A DNA stretch of 64,000 nucleotides from Salinimicrobium sp. TH3 (GCF_026676115.1 NZ_JAPONB010000004.1:1-64000); one strand, 5' to 3'. Numbered from the stretch's first letter, positions 8,730 through 17,615 are shown. Notes: generated from the letters alone by a model not told the origin. Program-made: numbers and translations.

Positions 8730-9425
8730 ATGAAAAAGTTATTGATTTTATTGGCGTTTCTGGTCATTACCCCAACTATAAGTGAGGCTCAGGACCAGGT
8801 AAAAGATCAGGATCGGGATCAAACCAGACTCATGATGGTAGATGGGGATCTACTGCAGATTAGGGATCGGGATCAGGTTCGGTTGAAGGACAAAATTACC
8901 CTTAATGACGGTACGGTGCTTAGTACCAATGGTCGTTATGTAACAAGGGATGGTGATAAATTACGGTTAAGAGATGGGGAATGTCTCGACATGGACGGCG
9001 TTAAATACAATAACGAATACCAGTACAGGTTTAAGGTAATGCAGGAAAGTAAAGGGCTTTCTCAGGAACAAATGAGAGAAAGAAACCAGAACCGTACACA
9101 GTTCGTGATGATGGATGGTGAGGTTTATCAGGTAAAGAATCAGGAGCAGAGCAGGGTTCAAAATCAGTTAGCTCTCAATAATGGTGCAACGATTAATCCT
9201 GATGGCACCTATCAAATGAGGGATCAAAAACAACTAAGACTCCGGGATGGGGAATGTCTTAACCTGGATGGACAAAAATATCAGAATATTCTGCAGCACA
9301 GGAAAATGGTCATGCAGAAGAATATGAATAAACAAAAGAACATGAATAAACCGCCAATGCAAAAAAAGGTTCATAAAAATATGCAAAAGGGTGCTACTGC
9401 AGCCAATAAAAAAAGGAATAATTAA
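8730..9425 (+). CDS. Exported protein with two DUF6799 repeats
   Basis: This is a secreted or periplasmic protein of unknown function. A signal peptide (MKKLLILLAF...SEAQ) is followed by a D/Q/R-rich stretch. Two homologous units of about 75 aa follow (roughly 30-105 and 120-190), each with a MMVDG/MMDGE opening, a TLNDGT or ALNNGA middle and a LRLRDGECL(D/N)(M/L)DG end. This is the pattern I associate with DUF6799. The C-terminus is Lys/Met/Asn-rich (MNKQKNMNKPPMQKKV). An ATG at 8721 also exists, but 8730 gives the better signal peptide. A strong terminator follows. Confidence 0.8.
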   Translation: MKKLLILLAFLVITPTISEAQDQVKDQDRDQTRLMMVDGDLLQIRDRDQVRLKDKITLNDGTVLSTNGRYVTRDGDKLRLRDGECLDMDGVKYNNEYQYRFKVMQESKGLSQEQMRERNQNRTQFVMMDGEVYQVKNQEQSRVQNQLALNNGATINPDGTYQMRDQKQLRLRDGECLNLDGQKYQNILQHRKMVMQKNMNKQKNMNKPPMQKKVHKNMQKGATAANKKRNN

Positions 9426-9432
9426 AAAGGAT

Positions 9433-9475
9433 ATGTAAAAGAGAGTTTTCCCGAAAACTCTCTTTTACATTTTTA
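9433..9475 (+). terminator. Strong intrinsic terminator after the DUF6799 gene
   Basis: A perfect 17-bp stem (9433-9449 with 9454-9470) has a CCCG loop and is followed by TTTTT. It separates the DUF6799 gene from the barrel-like protein starting at 9484, which lies only 9 bases after the T-run. The downstream gene therefore depends on read-through or on a promoter within this short gap. Confidence 0.88.
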
Positions 9476-9483
9476 ACTGAAAC

Positions 9484-10389
9484 ATGAAAATTATTATCAC
9501 ATTTTTCCTGTTACTTATGGTGGTTCAGGGAAATCTAAAAGCTCAAACTCCCGAAGGGTCTACCTCAGATTTTTCCTATTTTCTTGGGGATTTAAGCTAT
9601 ATAAATGATGCTGTTTTTATGGGACGCAGGGATTCTATTGCAGCCCCATACGCTTATGCTTCAATGGGTTATTTTGACAAGTCGGGATTTTATGGAAACG
9701 CTTCCGCATCATATTTGGTTTCTTCGGCGGAAGAAAGATTTGATCTGTTCCTGATTAGCGCCGGATACCTTTTAACAAACAAAAATTTTACCGCGGGACT
9801 TTCAGGTACCAAATATTTTTTTGATGATGAAAGTTATAATGTCCTATCTGAAATTGAAGGAGACATTACTGGTTTGGTGAGTTATGATTTCAGGGTTGCA
9901 GAACTTACTCTTAGTGGAGCCAGTTATTTTAGTAGTAGCAGCTCTCCCGATTTTACAGTGAATTTGATGATCAATCGAAATTTTTATGCGATCAACAAAA
10001 AATTGGTAATTAGCCCAGTTCTTATTCTAAGCGCCGGAACCCAATACTTTTATGAAGAGTATTATAATACCAGCAGACTTGGCAACCGAAAAGGAGGGGG
10101 AAGCGGACAGCAGGGACCAGGAAATGGACCCGGCGGACCGGCCATGATGCAATCTGAAGTTATTAATGTGAGCATATCTGAAGCATCAGAATTTAATATC
10201 CTGAACATCGAAGCACAACTTCCTTTACAGTACTACTACAAATCCTTTATTTTTTCTTTCACACCTATGGTGTCATTTCCCCAAACCAGTGCTACAATTA
10301 CAACAGAGAGTGCTGTTTACAAGGAAGACCTGGAAAGTGTTTTCTACTGGTCTGCCGGAATTAGTTACTGGATAAAGACTGGAAAGTAA
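9484..10389 (+). CDS. Putative outer-membrane beta-barrel protein
   Basis: I do not recognise the family. The protein has a signal peptide (MKIIITFFLLLMVVQGNLKAQ) and then alternating aromatic/polar stretches typical of outer-membrane strands (YAYASMGYFDKSGFYGNAS, SGTKYFFDD, YYKSFIFSFTPMVSF). It ends in W-I-K-T-G-K rather than the usual terminal Phe. A Gly/Pro/Gln-rich loop (GGGSGQQGPGNGPGGPAM, about residues 202-220) is inserted in the last third. It shares a strand with the DUF6799 gene but is separated from it by a terminator. Confidence 0.6.
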   Translation: MKIIITFFLLLMVVQGNLKAQTPEGSTSDFSYFLGDLSYINDAVFMGRRDSIAAPYAYASMGYFDKSGFYGNASASYLVSSAEERFDLFLISAGYLLTNKNFTAGLSGTKYFFDDESYNVLSEIEGDITGLVSYDFRVAELTLSGASYFSSSSSPDFTVNLMINRNFYAINKKLVISPVLILSAGTQYFYEEYYNTSRLGNRKGGGSGQQGPGNGPGGPAMMQSEVINVSISEASEFNILNIEAQLPLQYYYKSFIFSFTPMVSFPQTSATITTESAVYKEDLESVFYWSAGISYWIKTGK

Positions 10390-10602
10390 TTATAGTCAAT
10401 TTCATTAAATCACTTTTATCATACCTAAAACAAAGGTGAGAAATAGCCCGCTGGTATTGCGGACCGACACTATTTTATTTAATTCTGAAATATGGTTGTT
10501 AAATCTACATTCATAGCGAAAATATAACCCGGGAAATTGATCTTGTTGAAGTAATCTGATAAGATTAAAAATTGGAATCGGGCAAGGGTAGAAGGAGATT
10601 AA

Positions 10603-10816
10603 ATGAAAATATTAAATCAGGTTTATATTTCTTTTAGTTCTTCTTTTAATGAGCTCAATTACTTTATTTAATTTAAAGGTAATTGATTATAATGATGACT
10701 ATAAGAAAAGGATAAAAGCTCATTTAAACGGCTTAGATCCAGTTGAGTTAATATTAATTGGTAAGTTCCTTTTTGGAAGAAATGGTCCAGAAGGATGGTT
10801 ATTGGGAGAGCAATAA
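10603..10816 (+). pseudogene. Small single-pass membrane protein gene with apparent 1-base frameshift
   Basis: An ATG at 10603 follows a strong GAAGGAGATT ribosome site, but its frame ends after 22 codons. From 10622 the next frame reads FIFLLVLLLMSSITLFNLK and then a charged tail (KKRIKAHLNGLDPVELILIGK ... GPEGWLLGEQ) to a stop at 10814-10816. Removing one G of the GG at 10620-10621 joins them into a 70-aa membrane-anchored protein. Alternatives are a sequencing error, or a 55-aa frame starting at ATG 10649 without a good ribosome site. The family is unknown. Elsewhere the gap 10390-10950 shows nothing except a hairpin at 10874. Confidence 0.45.
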
Positions 10817-10873
10817 ACCTTATTCTTTGAAATTACGAGGGAAATTTTTTGATTATCCCATTCATGTTTAAAA

Positions 10874-10906
10874 TTTAATCCGGGATTTTACCAACCCCGG
10901 ATTAAA
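10874..10906 (-). terminator. Hairpin terminator between converging units
   Basis: An 11-bp perfect stem, TTTAATCCGGG (10874-10884) with CCCGGATTAAA (10896-10906), lies just past the stop of the reverse-strand lipoprotein gene and 57 bases past the small frameshifted gene. Read on the minus strand it is followed by a T-rich run, so it probably ends the lipoprotein transcript and may act both ways. Confidence 0.65.
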
Positions 10907-10950
10907 GAATCTGTGCTATTAAAAATAAATAAGTTAATTATCTACGGCTG

Positions 10951-12084
10951 CTACCTTCTGCCACCTTGGTTGCCTTTGTCGCCGCTATTGCCGCCTCCGG
11001 CACCACTGTTGCCGCTGCCGCTGCCTTTTTGATCAGTTAGCTTAACATCTATGTAAGTTAAGTTATAGTCCGGAAGAATTCCGGTTATTCCACCGCCTGA
11101 ATCAGGTTCCGCAGTTATGGTGATTTCTTCTCCTGCCTCTTTTGGCACTACAATGGTTAGTTCATCGAATTCAGTATTTAAGTCAGGAATGGGAGCATTA
11201 GAATCCAGGACAAAAGTAATTCTATATGTGCCTGCTCCGTCACCGGTTTTACGAGTCACCCAGTTGTACCCATAGATCACTTTTCCCTGTACATTGATTT
11301 CTGCACTATAACCAGAAGGCCCATCAATATTTTCCCATACTCCACCTTCAAATAGCGGTGTACTAATATCACCTTCCCAGGAGGAGGTAGTAGAATTCCA
11401 ATTTAAAGAGGGAGGTTGATTTCCTGCTAATTCAGTGATCTTTTGTATCACAAGCTTAGCCATACCTGAATAGACTGTGGCAACAGGACTATCGTAGGTA
11501 ACTGCCTGTGGTCCTGCTTCACTTCCTGTTGTTTGAGCGCCCCACACTTCTGTCAATCCAGACTGGCTTTCATCTTCAATTTTCATGGTATAAGCTTTCA
11601 TGGGATAATCTAAAACCTTGGACAAAACTACTTCTACCCTAATTTGTGAACCATATGGCCAGTCTTTTGCTTCAAGATTATCCCCCCAGTCAATACTGCT
11701 TATGCTAAGCAATTCCAGGTCATTTGTTGGATTTGTTGCATCAATTGATGCGGTAAGAGGATCAAAAGATTCTGCCTGCCAGGTATTAAGAGGATCGTTT
11801 TGAACATAATAATCAAAGCCATCTGCAGTAAAGTAAAGCCCATTGAAGACATCTTCACCAAAAGTTCCGCGAAGCGGTTTTGTAAGACCATCCGACCAGA
11901 TTACGGGAAATGATAGGTTATTTCCTGTTTTTTCAGCAGCGGGAGCCTTTTTTCCACCTGGAGCAGTAATAATAGCTTTAGCATCTAAGCTTTGGGTTTC
12001 AAGCTCTTCTTTTTCACATCCAGTAAAAGAGATCATGAGCACGGCAAGAAGTGCCGATTTTAAAATGGTAAGTCCTACTTTCAT
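10951..12084 (-). CDS. Lipoprotein of unknown function with Gly-rich tail
   Basis: I do not recognise the family. A lipoprotein signal is clear: Met-Lys start, hydrophobic core and lipobox FTGC with Cys23. A low-complexity stretch (ITAPGGKKAPAAEK) is followed by a mostly beta-rich domain with conserved-looking Trp/Asp positions (FPVIWSDGLTKPLRGTFGED, YGYNWVTRKTGDGAGTYRITF). The last 28 residues are Gly/Ser/Asn-rich (GSGSGNSGAGGGNSGDKG), ending GGRR. The protein is probably anchored in the outer membrane and exposed. It is a single-gene unit bounded by a hairpin at 10874-10906. Confidence 0.75.
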   Translation of the reverse strand: MKVGLTILKSALLAVLMISFTGCEKEELETQSLDAKAIITAPGGKKAPAAEKTGNNLSFPVIWSDGLTKPLRGTFGEDVFNGLYFTADGFDYYVQNDPLNTWQAESFDPLTASIDATNPTNDLELLSISSIDWGDNLEAKDWPYGSQIRVEVVLSKVLDYPMKAYTMKIEDESQSGLTEVWGAQTTGSEAGPQAVTYDSPVATVYSGMAKLVIQKITELAGNQPPSLNWNSTTSSWEGDISTPLFEGGVWENIDGPSGYSAEINVQGKVIYGYNWVTRKTGDGAGTYRITFVLDSNAPIPDLNTEFDELTIVVPKEAGEEITITAEPDSGGGITGILPDYNLTYIDVKLTDQKGSGSGNSGAGGGNSGDKGNQGGRR

Positions 12085-12377
12085 TAGATAATCATTTTTT
12101 ATGGTTATTATTAATTATTATACATTAAGTTAAAGAACAGTTTATGGCTCCGAAATAACTAATACACCCTTGTGGAAAGACTAAAGTTCTTTAATTAAAG
12201 ATTAAAATCACTCATTTTCAAACCTCTATGGCATGCTACAAAAATGCATGAAAGATGAAATAAAGTGAAGACTCCTATTTCCTATTAAACTTCAGGGATT
12301 GTTTTCGGTCAGAAACATTCTTATCTAAATCTTAAAAGAGTTAAATTATTGTTACATAGTTAGTTGAGGGTGAAAAA

Positions 12378-12391
12378 ATGATTTTTATCAT
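12378..12391. promoter_or_regulatory. Fnr/Crp-like operator ATGAT-TTTT-ATCAT
   Basis: This perfect 14-bp palindrome has the TGAT-N4-ATCA layout of Fnr/Crp-type sites. Its centre (12384.5) is 36.5 bases from the end of the likely -7 element at 12414-12421, i.e. about -42 from the expected start site. It suggests autoregulation of the Crp/Fnr gene. The rest of the 12085-12377 gap shows no gene. Confidence 0.6.
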
Positions 12392-12413
12392 GTCCAATGA
12401 AGACAATTAATAC

Positions 12414-12421
12414 TATTTTTC
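12414..12421 (+). promoter_or_regulatory. Probable -7 element (TATTTTTC) of the Crp/Fnr gene
   Basis: It matches TAnnTTTG at 7 of 8 positions. It lies inside the frame opened by the ATG at 12397, which argues that translation really begins at ATG 12451. Confidence 0.4.
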
Positions 12422-12450
12422 TTCTAGAGTTATTATTAAAAACCATCAGT

Positions 12451-13119
12451 ATGGGAATTTTTAATTTTACAAGCCCGTGTTTCCCTCCCCAAATTCTTCA
12501 ACCATTTCGTGAAAAAGGCGATGGATTATTTTTTAAGAAAGGGCAGTTGATTTATCAGGAAGGCAGTACCCCATTGGGAGCCTACTTTGTAGAAAAAGGG
12601 AAAGTGAAAATCAGTAAAACAGGAAGCCTTGGAAAAGAGAAAATTGTGAAGATTGCCATCCATCCCGAATTACTTAGTTTTTCTGATCTTTTCTCCCGCC
12701 GAAAGTATACAACCTCTGCCGAGACTCTCGAAGAGACTTTTCTTTTGTTCGTTTCTAAAGAGGACTTTTGGAAAGTTCTAAATAAAAATCAGGAAATATT
12801 CTCTCATTTGCTTTGTCGGCTTGCAGAAGATATAAACAGGATTGAGGAAACAGTTACCGATCTTGCTTATAAACCTGTTAGAGGTCGTCTTGCCGATGCA
12901 ATTTTATCCCTGGATGACTCTTTCAACGGCACCGACGGCTCCTCCCATTCAATTTGCCTTACCCGCACCGATCTTGCAGGATATGTTGGCACGGTAAAAG
13001 AAACCGTAAACAGGCTGTTATCTGAGTTGAAAGAGGAGAAGATCATTTCCACTCTGGGTAGTCGCATAGAAATTCACGATAGGGAGAAACTCAATAAGAT
13101 AAGCAAGCTCTACAATTAG
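12451..13119 (+). CDS. Crp/Fnr-family transcription regulator
   Basis: This is a DNA-binding regulator of the Crp/Fnr superfamily. The N-terminal half is a cyclic-nucleotide-binding-type beta roll (LIYQEGSTPLGAYFVEKGKVKI) with no N-terminal Cys cluster, so it is not an Fe-S Fnr. The C-terminal winged helix has a typical recognition helix (TRTDLAGYVGTVKETVNRLLSELKEEKII). The track-length frame from 12397 is possible, but the operator and -7 element favour the ATG at 12451, giving 222 aa, normal for the family. In Bacteroidetes such regulators often control oxygen, nitrogen-oxide or redox responses; here the signal is unknown. Confidence 0.88.
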   Translation: MGIFNFTSPCFPPQILQPFREKGDGLFFKKGQLIYQEGSTPLGAYFVEKGKVKISKTGSLGKEKIVKIAIHPELLSFSDLFSRRKYTTSAETLEETFLLFVSKEDFWKVLNKNQEIFSHLLCRLAEDINRIEETVTDLAYKPVRGRLADAILSLDDSFNGTDGSSHSICLTRTDLAGYVGTVKETVNRLLSELKEEKIISTLGSRIEIHDREKLNKISKLYN

Positions 13120-13253
13120 GTTTAAAATCATCGAAAACCGGGCGTGGATTGAATTAACACAAGATGTTTTTCTTAAAATTATTCCTCAACTCTAACCCCA
13201 GAGAGGAATCAAATATGTACTTGATTGTTTACCCTATTTAATCCTTTTCTGCC

Positions 13254-13261
13254 TAAATTTG
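13254..13261 (+). promoter_or_regulatory. -7 promoter element (TAAATTTG) for the glycosyltransferase
   Basis: This exact TAnnTTTG match overlaps the first possible start (TTG 13259), so translation likely begins further downstream. Confidence 0.45.
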
Positions 13262-13317
13262 TCCCCCGAACAGGAAAGGCGTTTCTGTTATATTTTTAAT
13301 TTTAAACCAAATCAGTT

Positions 13318-14140
13318 TTTGGATCTGGAGCCCTCATATCAATCACGATTTGACGCACTTCATTGTTGTGTCCTTATTCCTACATATAATAACCACAAGA
13401 CCTTGCAGAGGGTAATTGATGAAGTGTACAATTACACCAAAAACATCATAGTGGTAAATGACGGTTCCACCGATAATACCGAACGAATCCTTGAAAATTA
13501 TTCTTTTTTGCAGGTAATCAATATCCCGGTAAACAAAGGAAAAGGGAATGCGCTGAAAAGAGGTTTTAAGGAAGCTCAAAAAATGGGCTACAAGTATTCC
13601 ATTTCAATGGATTCCGATGGGCAGCACTTCCCCGATGATCTGCATGTATTTCTTGATGCCCTGGAAGAACACATTACTTCCCAACCCGATCTTTTGGTTA
13701 TTGGATCCCGAAAAATGGACGATCCTACGGTGCCCGATAAAAGTAGTATTGGAAACCGCTTTTCTACCTTTTGGTATTGGGTGGAAACCGGAATTAAATT
13801 GAAAGACACTCAATGTGGTTACAGGCTTTATCCTCTTGAGGCTGTAAATTCTCTTTCTTTATACACCTCCAGGTTTGAACTGGAGATAGAAGTGATCGTA
13901 AAGGCAGCATGGAGCGGAGTAAAAGTGATCAATCTTCCTGTAAAGGTACTTTATGACCCTCAGGAAAGAGTCACGCATTTCAAGCCCTGGCAGGATGTGG
14001 CAAGAATAACACTATTGAATATATACTTTGTTTTTGTTGCAGCTTTCTACATTGCACCCCGTAATCTTCTGCGGAAGTTTCGATCATCAAAAGAAAATTC
14101 TCCAAAAAAGACGGTGTCTAATGAAGTTCACCTGGAATAG
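13318..14140 (+). CDS. Glycosyltransferase family 2 (dolichol-phosphate-mannose-synthase-like)
   Basis: This is a GT-A enzyme that transfers a sugar from a nucleotide sugar, probably to a lipid carrier or glycolipid. It shows CVLIPTYNNHKTL, VVNDGSTDNT, the metal/nucleotide-binding SMDSDGQH (DxD-like) and DTQCGYRLYPLEAV. A hydrophobic segment near the end (ARITLLNIYFVFVAAFYIA) gives membrane contact. No ATG exists before the core. TTG 13259 overlaps the promoter, so TTG 13318, leaving about 17 residues before the core, is preferred with low certainty. It converges with the THUMP-like gene, with only 9 bases between stops. Confidence 0.85.
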
Positions 14141-14149
14141 TCTTCCTAA

Positions 14150-15325
14150 TTAGCTTTTTTGACACACCAGCACCACTTTTTCTTCATTCTTAAGGGTAGT
14201 AAAGAATAAGTAAGAATCCCCTCCTTCTTTTAATTTGAGTTGCTTCCTAAGGTCCGCAACTGTTTCAGGAAAATTGCGGGTGGAGATATTGGCTTTTTTT
14301 AACTGCAGCTCCTTCTTCAGCTGTTTTTTTCTGAAAGGCAGTACCTGTAGGATCTTAAAACGTCTTCCGGGGAATTCTACAGGCTTTTCTGAAGTAAACA
14401 GCTGGGTATTGGGATGAAGTTTGTTAAGTCCAAGATCCTTTCCTAAGGCAGCAAATAGACCACTTTTCATTATAGCCGCATTGGGTTCATACAGGAATTC
14501 CTCAGGATCCTGGTAATTTTCAGGAAGATTTTGCCCAAAAGAACTTTCATAGATCTGCTCTCCTTTCTTCTGAAAATTCACCGTTTTAATTCGGATTACT
14601 TCCGAAGCACCTTTCTTCAGGATCCAAAGCAGTTCTTTCACATCATTTTCAACAGCGACAACATGGATTTCATGAACATTTTTCAGCTCGTTAAGTCCTG
14701 CCTGCAGGTCGAGCAGGGGAGAGGTCTTCACAATTATATTGTTGGACTTTTCCTGAAGTAATTCCATGTTTTCGGGAACATTGGGTAAACAGTTAGAAAG
14801 GAAAAAGACCCGCCCTCCCGCTTCGTCTCGGCGGGAAGGATCAATGTAGATCCAATCGAATTTTTTAGTCGTTTTTTTTAGAAATCCAATTCCATCCCCG
14901 GCTTCAGAAATGACATTTTTGGCATTCAGTATTTGAAAGTTGTGAGAAGCGATTTCCTGCAGTTCGGGATTTAGTTCAAAATGTCTTACCGTTTTTACCT
15001 TATGCGCAAAGTAATAGCTATCTATTCCAAACCCCCCGGTAAGATCCAGAAGCCTGTCACCTTCCACCAAAGAAGCTTTGTATTTTGCAGTAACTTCAGA
15101 AGAAGTTTGCTCTAAATTAACGTTGGGAGGATAAATGATTCCCCGGGTTTTGAACCAGTGGGGGAGTTTTTTTTCAGCTCTTTTTTTTCCTGAAAGCTGC
15201 ACCAAAAGCTCCTGTGTAGAAATACCTTCAAAAGGACTGTTCTGAAATGCCATTTTTGACACTTCAGTTTTATAGTTGTTTTCTAAAAACTCCTGAACCT
15301 CGTTATTTAGAAGTTTCCGGTTCAA
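14150..15325 (-). CDS. Class I SAM methyltransferase with THUMP-like C-terminal domain
   Basis: This is a predicted RNA- or protein-modifying methyltransferase found widely in Bacteroidetes. The SAM-binding core lies at about residues 85-200: motif I LLDLTGGFGIDSYYF, acidic motif FELNPE, and motif IV WIYIDPSRRDEAGGRVF. The C-terminal part (about 300-391, FKILQVLPFRKKQLKKEL, ISTRNFPETVADLRKQLKL) matches the THUMP-like domain associated with this family. The target is not known. It follows the AI-2E transporter gene with no gap and belongs to the reverse-strand run reading from tsaD. Confidence 0.85.
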   Translation of the reverse strand: MNRKLLNNEVQEFLENNYKTEVSKMAFQNSPFEGISTQELLVQLSGKKRAEKKLPHWFKTRGIIYPPNVNLEQTSSEVTAKYKASLVEGDRLLDLTGGFGIDSYYFAHKVKTVRHFELNPELQEIASHNFQILNAKNVISEAGDGIGFLKKTTKKFDWIYIDPSRRDEAGGRVFFLSNCLPNVPENMELLQEKSNNIIVKTSPLLDLQAGLNELKNVHEIHVVAVENDVKELLWILKKGASEVIRIKTVNFQKKGEQIYESSFGQNLPENYQDPEEFLYEPNAAIMKSGLFAALGKDLGLNKLHPNTQLFTSEKPVEFPGRRFKILQVLPFRKKQLKKELQLKKANISTRNFPETVADLRKQLKLKEGGDSYLFFTTLKNEEKVVLVCQKS

Positions 15326-16414
15326 TTAAAGGTCCCTGGTTAATCGTTTTACTATCTTATATTCGCTTAAAGATTCTTTTGCAATCACCTTGATCGCGGT
15401 ATAGAAAGGCACAGCAACCACCATCCCTAAAATTCCCGAAGTTAATCCGGCAATTAGGATTATAAGGAAGATCTCCAGGGGGTGTGAACGTACACTGGCT
15501 CCAAAAATAAGCGGCTGATTGATAAAATTATCGATCAATTGGCAAATTAGATACCCGGACATAACATATATAAGCTGCGGTAGAATTATAGTTTGGAAGT
15601 CAGCTCCCAGATTGCTGGAAATGACAAAAAGTGAAACTAAAATTCCGGCAATAATTGGTCCCAGGTAAGGTACGATATTGAGAAACGCGCAGATGAAGGC
15701 TATAGCAATTGGATTGTTGATTTCAAATAGAGATAACAAAATGCTGTATAGAATAAAGAGAACCGTGATTTGCATGGTGAGCCCGACGAAATAGCGGGAT
15801 AACAATACCTTGATCTTATTGAAGACCCGCTGGAACTTATCTTCATGACCCTTATTGGCAAAAACAAGAATACTGTTAAGCATGAGGCGACTGTCCTTGA
15901 GAAAAAAGAAAGAAATAAAAATTATGGAAAAAATAGCAATCACTCCCGCTCCTAAAATGCCAAAGAAATTATTAAGATATCTTGGGATGGTGGATAAGTC
16001 AAAATTTCTTGCAAATTCTGTTTGTTTAATACCTTCAATGATGTTGATCTCTTCAACACCAAGATAATTGTTGATCTGGTTATTTAATTCATTTAAATCC
16101 CGGGTAAAAGCGTCCATATCTATTTGTCCCAGGTTTTTACTCTGTTCAACTACGATAGGAATAAAAATGGTGATAAGGCCAATAAAGCTGCTTAAAACCA
16201 GCAGTAAAACTATTACCACCGCAAATTTATTCGGGATCTTTAAATGATTTTTTAGGAACAGAACGATTGGCCTGCCAACAAGCGAGATCACCCCGGCAAT
16301 AGCAATGTAAACGAGTACTGACTGTATGAGATATAGAAAATAAAGAAGAAAAACCACCCCCAGTATTATGGCAATGGCGCGGAGGATTCCGTAGGAAAGT
16401 TCTTTTTCGTTCAC
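15326..16414 (-). CDS. AI-2E family transporter (UPF0118)
   Basis: This is an inner-membrane protein of 362 aa with about eight helices: two hydrophobic pairs in the first 90 residues, a polar cytoplasmic or periplasmic stretch (95-150), and a helical bundle with the family-typical FSIIFISFFFLKDSR and NIVPYLGPIIAGI segments. Members export small molecules or act as Na+/H+ antiporters; true AI-2 export has been shown only for some. The gene abuts the THUMP-like methyltransferase gene directly. Confidence 0.9.
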   Translation of the reverse strand: MNEKELSYGILRAIAIILGVVFLLYFLYLIQSVLVYIAIAGVISLVGRPIVLFLKNHLKIPNKFAVVIVLLLVLSSFIGLITIFIPIVVEQSKNLGQIDMDAFTRDLNELNNQINNYLGVEEINIIEGIKQTEFARNFDLSTIPRYLNNFFGILGAGVIAIFSIIFISFFFLKDSRLMLNSILVFANKGHEDKFQRVFNKIKVLLSRYFVGLTMQITVLFILYSILLSLFEINNPIAIAFICAFLNIVPYLGPIIAGILVSLFVISSNLGADFQTIILPQLIYVMSGYLICQLIDNFINQPLIFGASVRSHPLEIFLIILIAGLTSGILGMVVAVPFYTAIKVIAKESLSEYKIVKRLTRDL

Positions 16415-16433
16415 GGGGTAAATATATTATTTC

Positions 16434-16946
16434 TCATCGAACTGGTTGCAGCCTTTTTGTGATTTCAAAAAGTGCTATTGCCCCAGCATGAGTAACATTC
16501 ATGCTGCTGTTATCTCCAAACATTTCAATATGAAGCAGATCATCGGCCATTTCCAGGATTTCTTTTTTGACTCCCCGGCTTTCATTTCCCAGCACCAGGG
16601 CCACTTTATCCTGATTCTGAAAATGCATTTCCTGAACCGGAATACTTCCTGATGCCACTTCTAATGCCAGAATTTTATATCCTTCTAATTTCAATTCCAT
16701 GCAAACAGCTTGAGAATTTTCCCGTTCCTCAAAAAGCACATTTTTTATTGTAGCCCTGGCTGTCCTTTTCAACCTGTTGCTTTTTAAGTCTACGGGGTTT
16801 TCACAGAAGATTAGCTTTTCAATTCCAAAGGCATCGGCCAGCCTAAAAAGGCTGCCCATATTCGCCGGACTTGAAATTCCATCAAGAATAAGAACAATAG
16901 GGAATTTTTTCTTTTCGAAAGTAGTGGAATCGTGTGTTGCCTGCAT
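16434..16946 (-). CDS. TrmH-family (SpoU) RNA 2'-O-methyltransferase
   Basis: This is a SAM-dependent RNA ribose methyltransferase with the SPOUT knot. All three motifs are present: motif 1 ISSPANMGSLFRLADAFG, motif 2 LVLGNESRGVKKEIL, and motif 3 MNVTHAGAIALFEI. At 170 aa it is a minimal catalytic domain without the N-terminal substrate-binding extension of TrmB/RlmB, as in TrmL-like or TrmH-like small enzymes. The RNA target cannot be assigned. Its start overlaps the stop of the DUF4159 gene by one base. Confidence 0.9.
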   Translation of the reverse strand: MQATHDSTTFEKKKFPIVLILDGISSPANMGSLFRLADAFGIEKLIFCENPVDLKSNRLKRTARATIKNVLFEERENSQAVCMELKLEGYKILALEVASGSIPVQEMHFQNQDKVALVLGNESRGVKKEILEMADDLLHIEMFGDNSSMNVTHAGAIALFEITKRLQPVR

Positions 16947-17590
16947 TAGTTGGAAAAAGCAAATTTTACAATGTTTGCTCCCATTTGAAGAGCCTTTAAT
17001 CTCACTTCTTCTGGATCATTGTGCACCTGTGGATCTTCCCAGCCATCACTAAGATCGGTTTCAAAGGTAAACAGGCACAGAAGCCTTCCATTTTCAAAAA
17101 TGCCAAAGGCCTGCGGGCGAAGTCCGTCGTGTTCATGGATCTTTGGCAGGCCATTGGGATAATTAAATGCTGCAGAAAAAATGGGATGGGAGGCGGGAAG
17201 TTCCTCGAGCTCTTTATCGGGAAAAACTTTTTTAAGTTCCCTCCGAATGAATTCATTCATTCCATAATTGTCATCGATATGCAAAAATCCTCCTCCCAGG
17301 AGGTAAGTACGAAGATTTAATGCGTCTTCTTCACTAAAGAACACGTTACCATGCCCGGTCATAAAGATCAACGGATACTGGAAAATGTCTGTACTGCCCG
17401 GTTCCACCGCCCCGGGTTGGGGATCAATTGAAGTGTTAATATTTTGATTGCTAAATTGTATAAGATTTGGAACCGCTGTGGGGTTGCTGTACCAATCGCC
17501 GCCACCGCCGTATTTAAGGACTGCAACCTGCTGCGCCTGTAGATTTGCGACGAAAGAAGAAAATAGGAAAAATAGCAGCAGTTTGTTCAT
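16946..17590 (-). CDS. DUF4159 exported protein
   Basis: This is a periplasmic protein of unknown function (215 aa from the preferred start). ATG at 17590 gives a signal peptide (MNKLLLFFLFSSFVANLQAQ); a start at 17629 would place 13 extra residues before it and overlap rsmE. The core is a ThuA/glutamine-amidotransferase-like fold: MTGHGNVFFSEEDALNLRTYL, GGGFLHIDDNYGMNEFIRRELKKVFP, then HPIF and a His-rich HEHDGLRPQAFG segment. In gliding Bacteroidetes, DUF4159 proteins are common near envelope genes. Confidence 0.85.
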   Translation of the reverse strand: MNKLLLFFLFSSFVANLQAQQVAVLKYGGGGDWYSNPTAVPNLIQFSNQNINTSIDPQPGAVEPGSTDIFQYPLIFMTGHGNVFFSEEDALNLRTYLLGGGFLHIDDNYGMNEFIRRELKKVFPDKELEELPASHPIFSAAFNYPNGLPKIHEHDGLRPQAFGIFENGRLLCLFTFETDLSDGWEDPQVHNDPEEVRLKALQMGANIVKFAFSN

Positions 17591-17615
17591 GTCTCTAAAA
17601 TAGCAAAAATGAATG

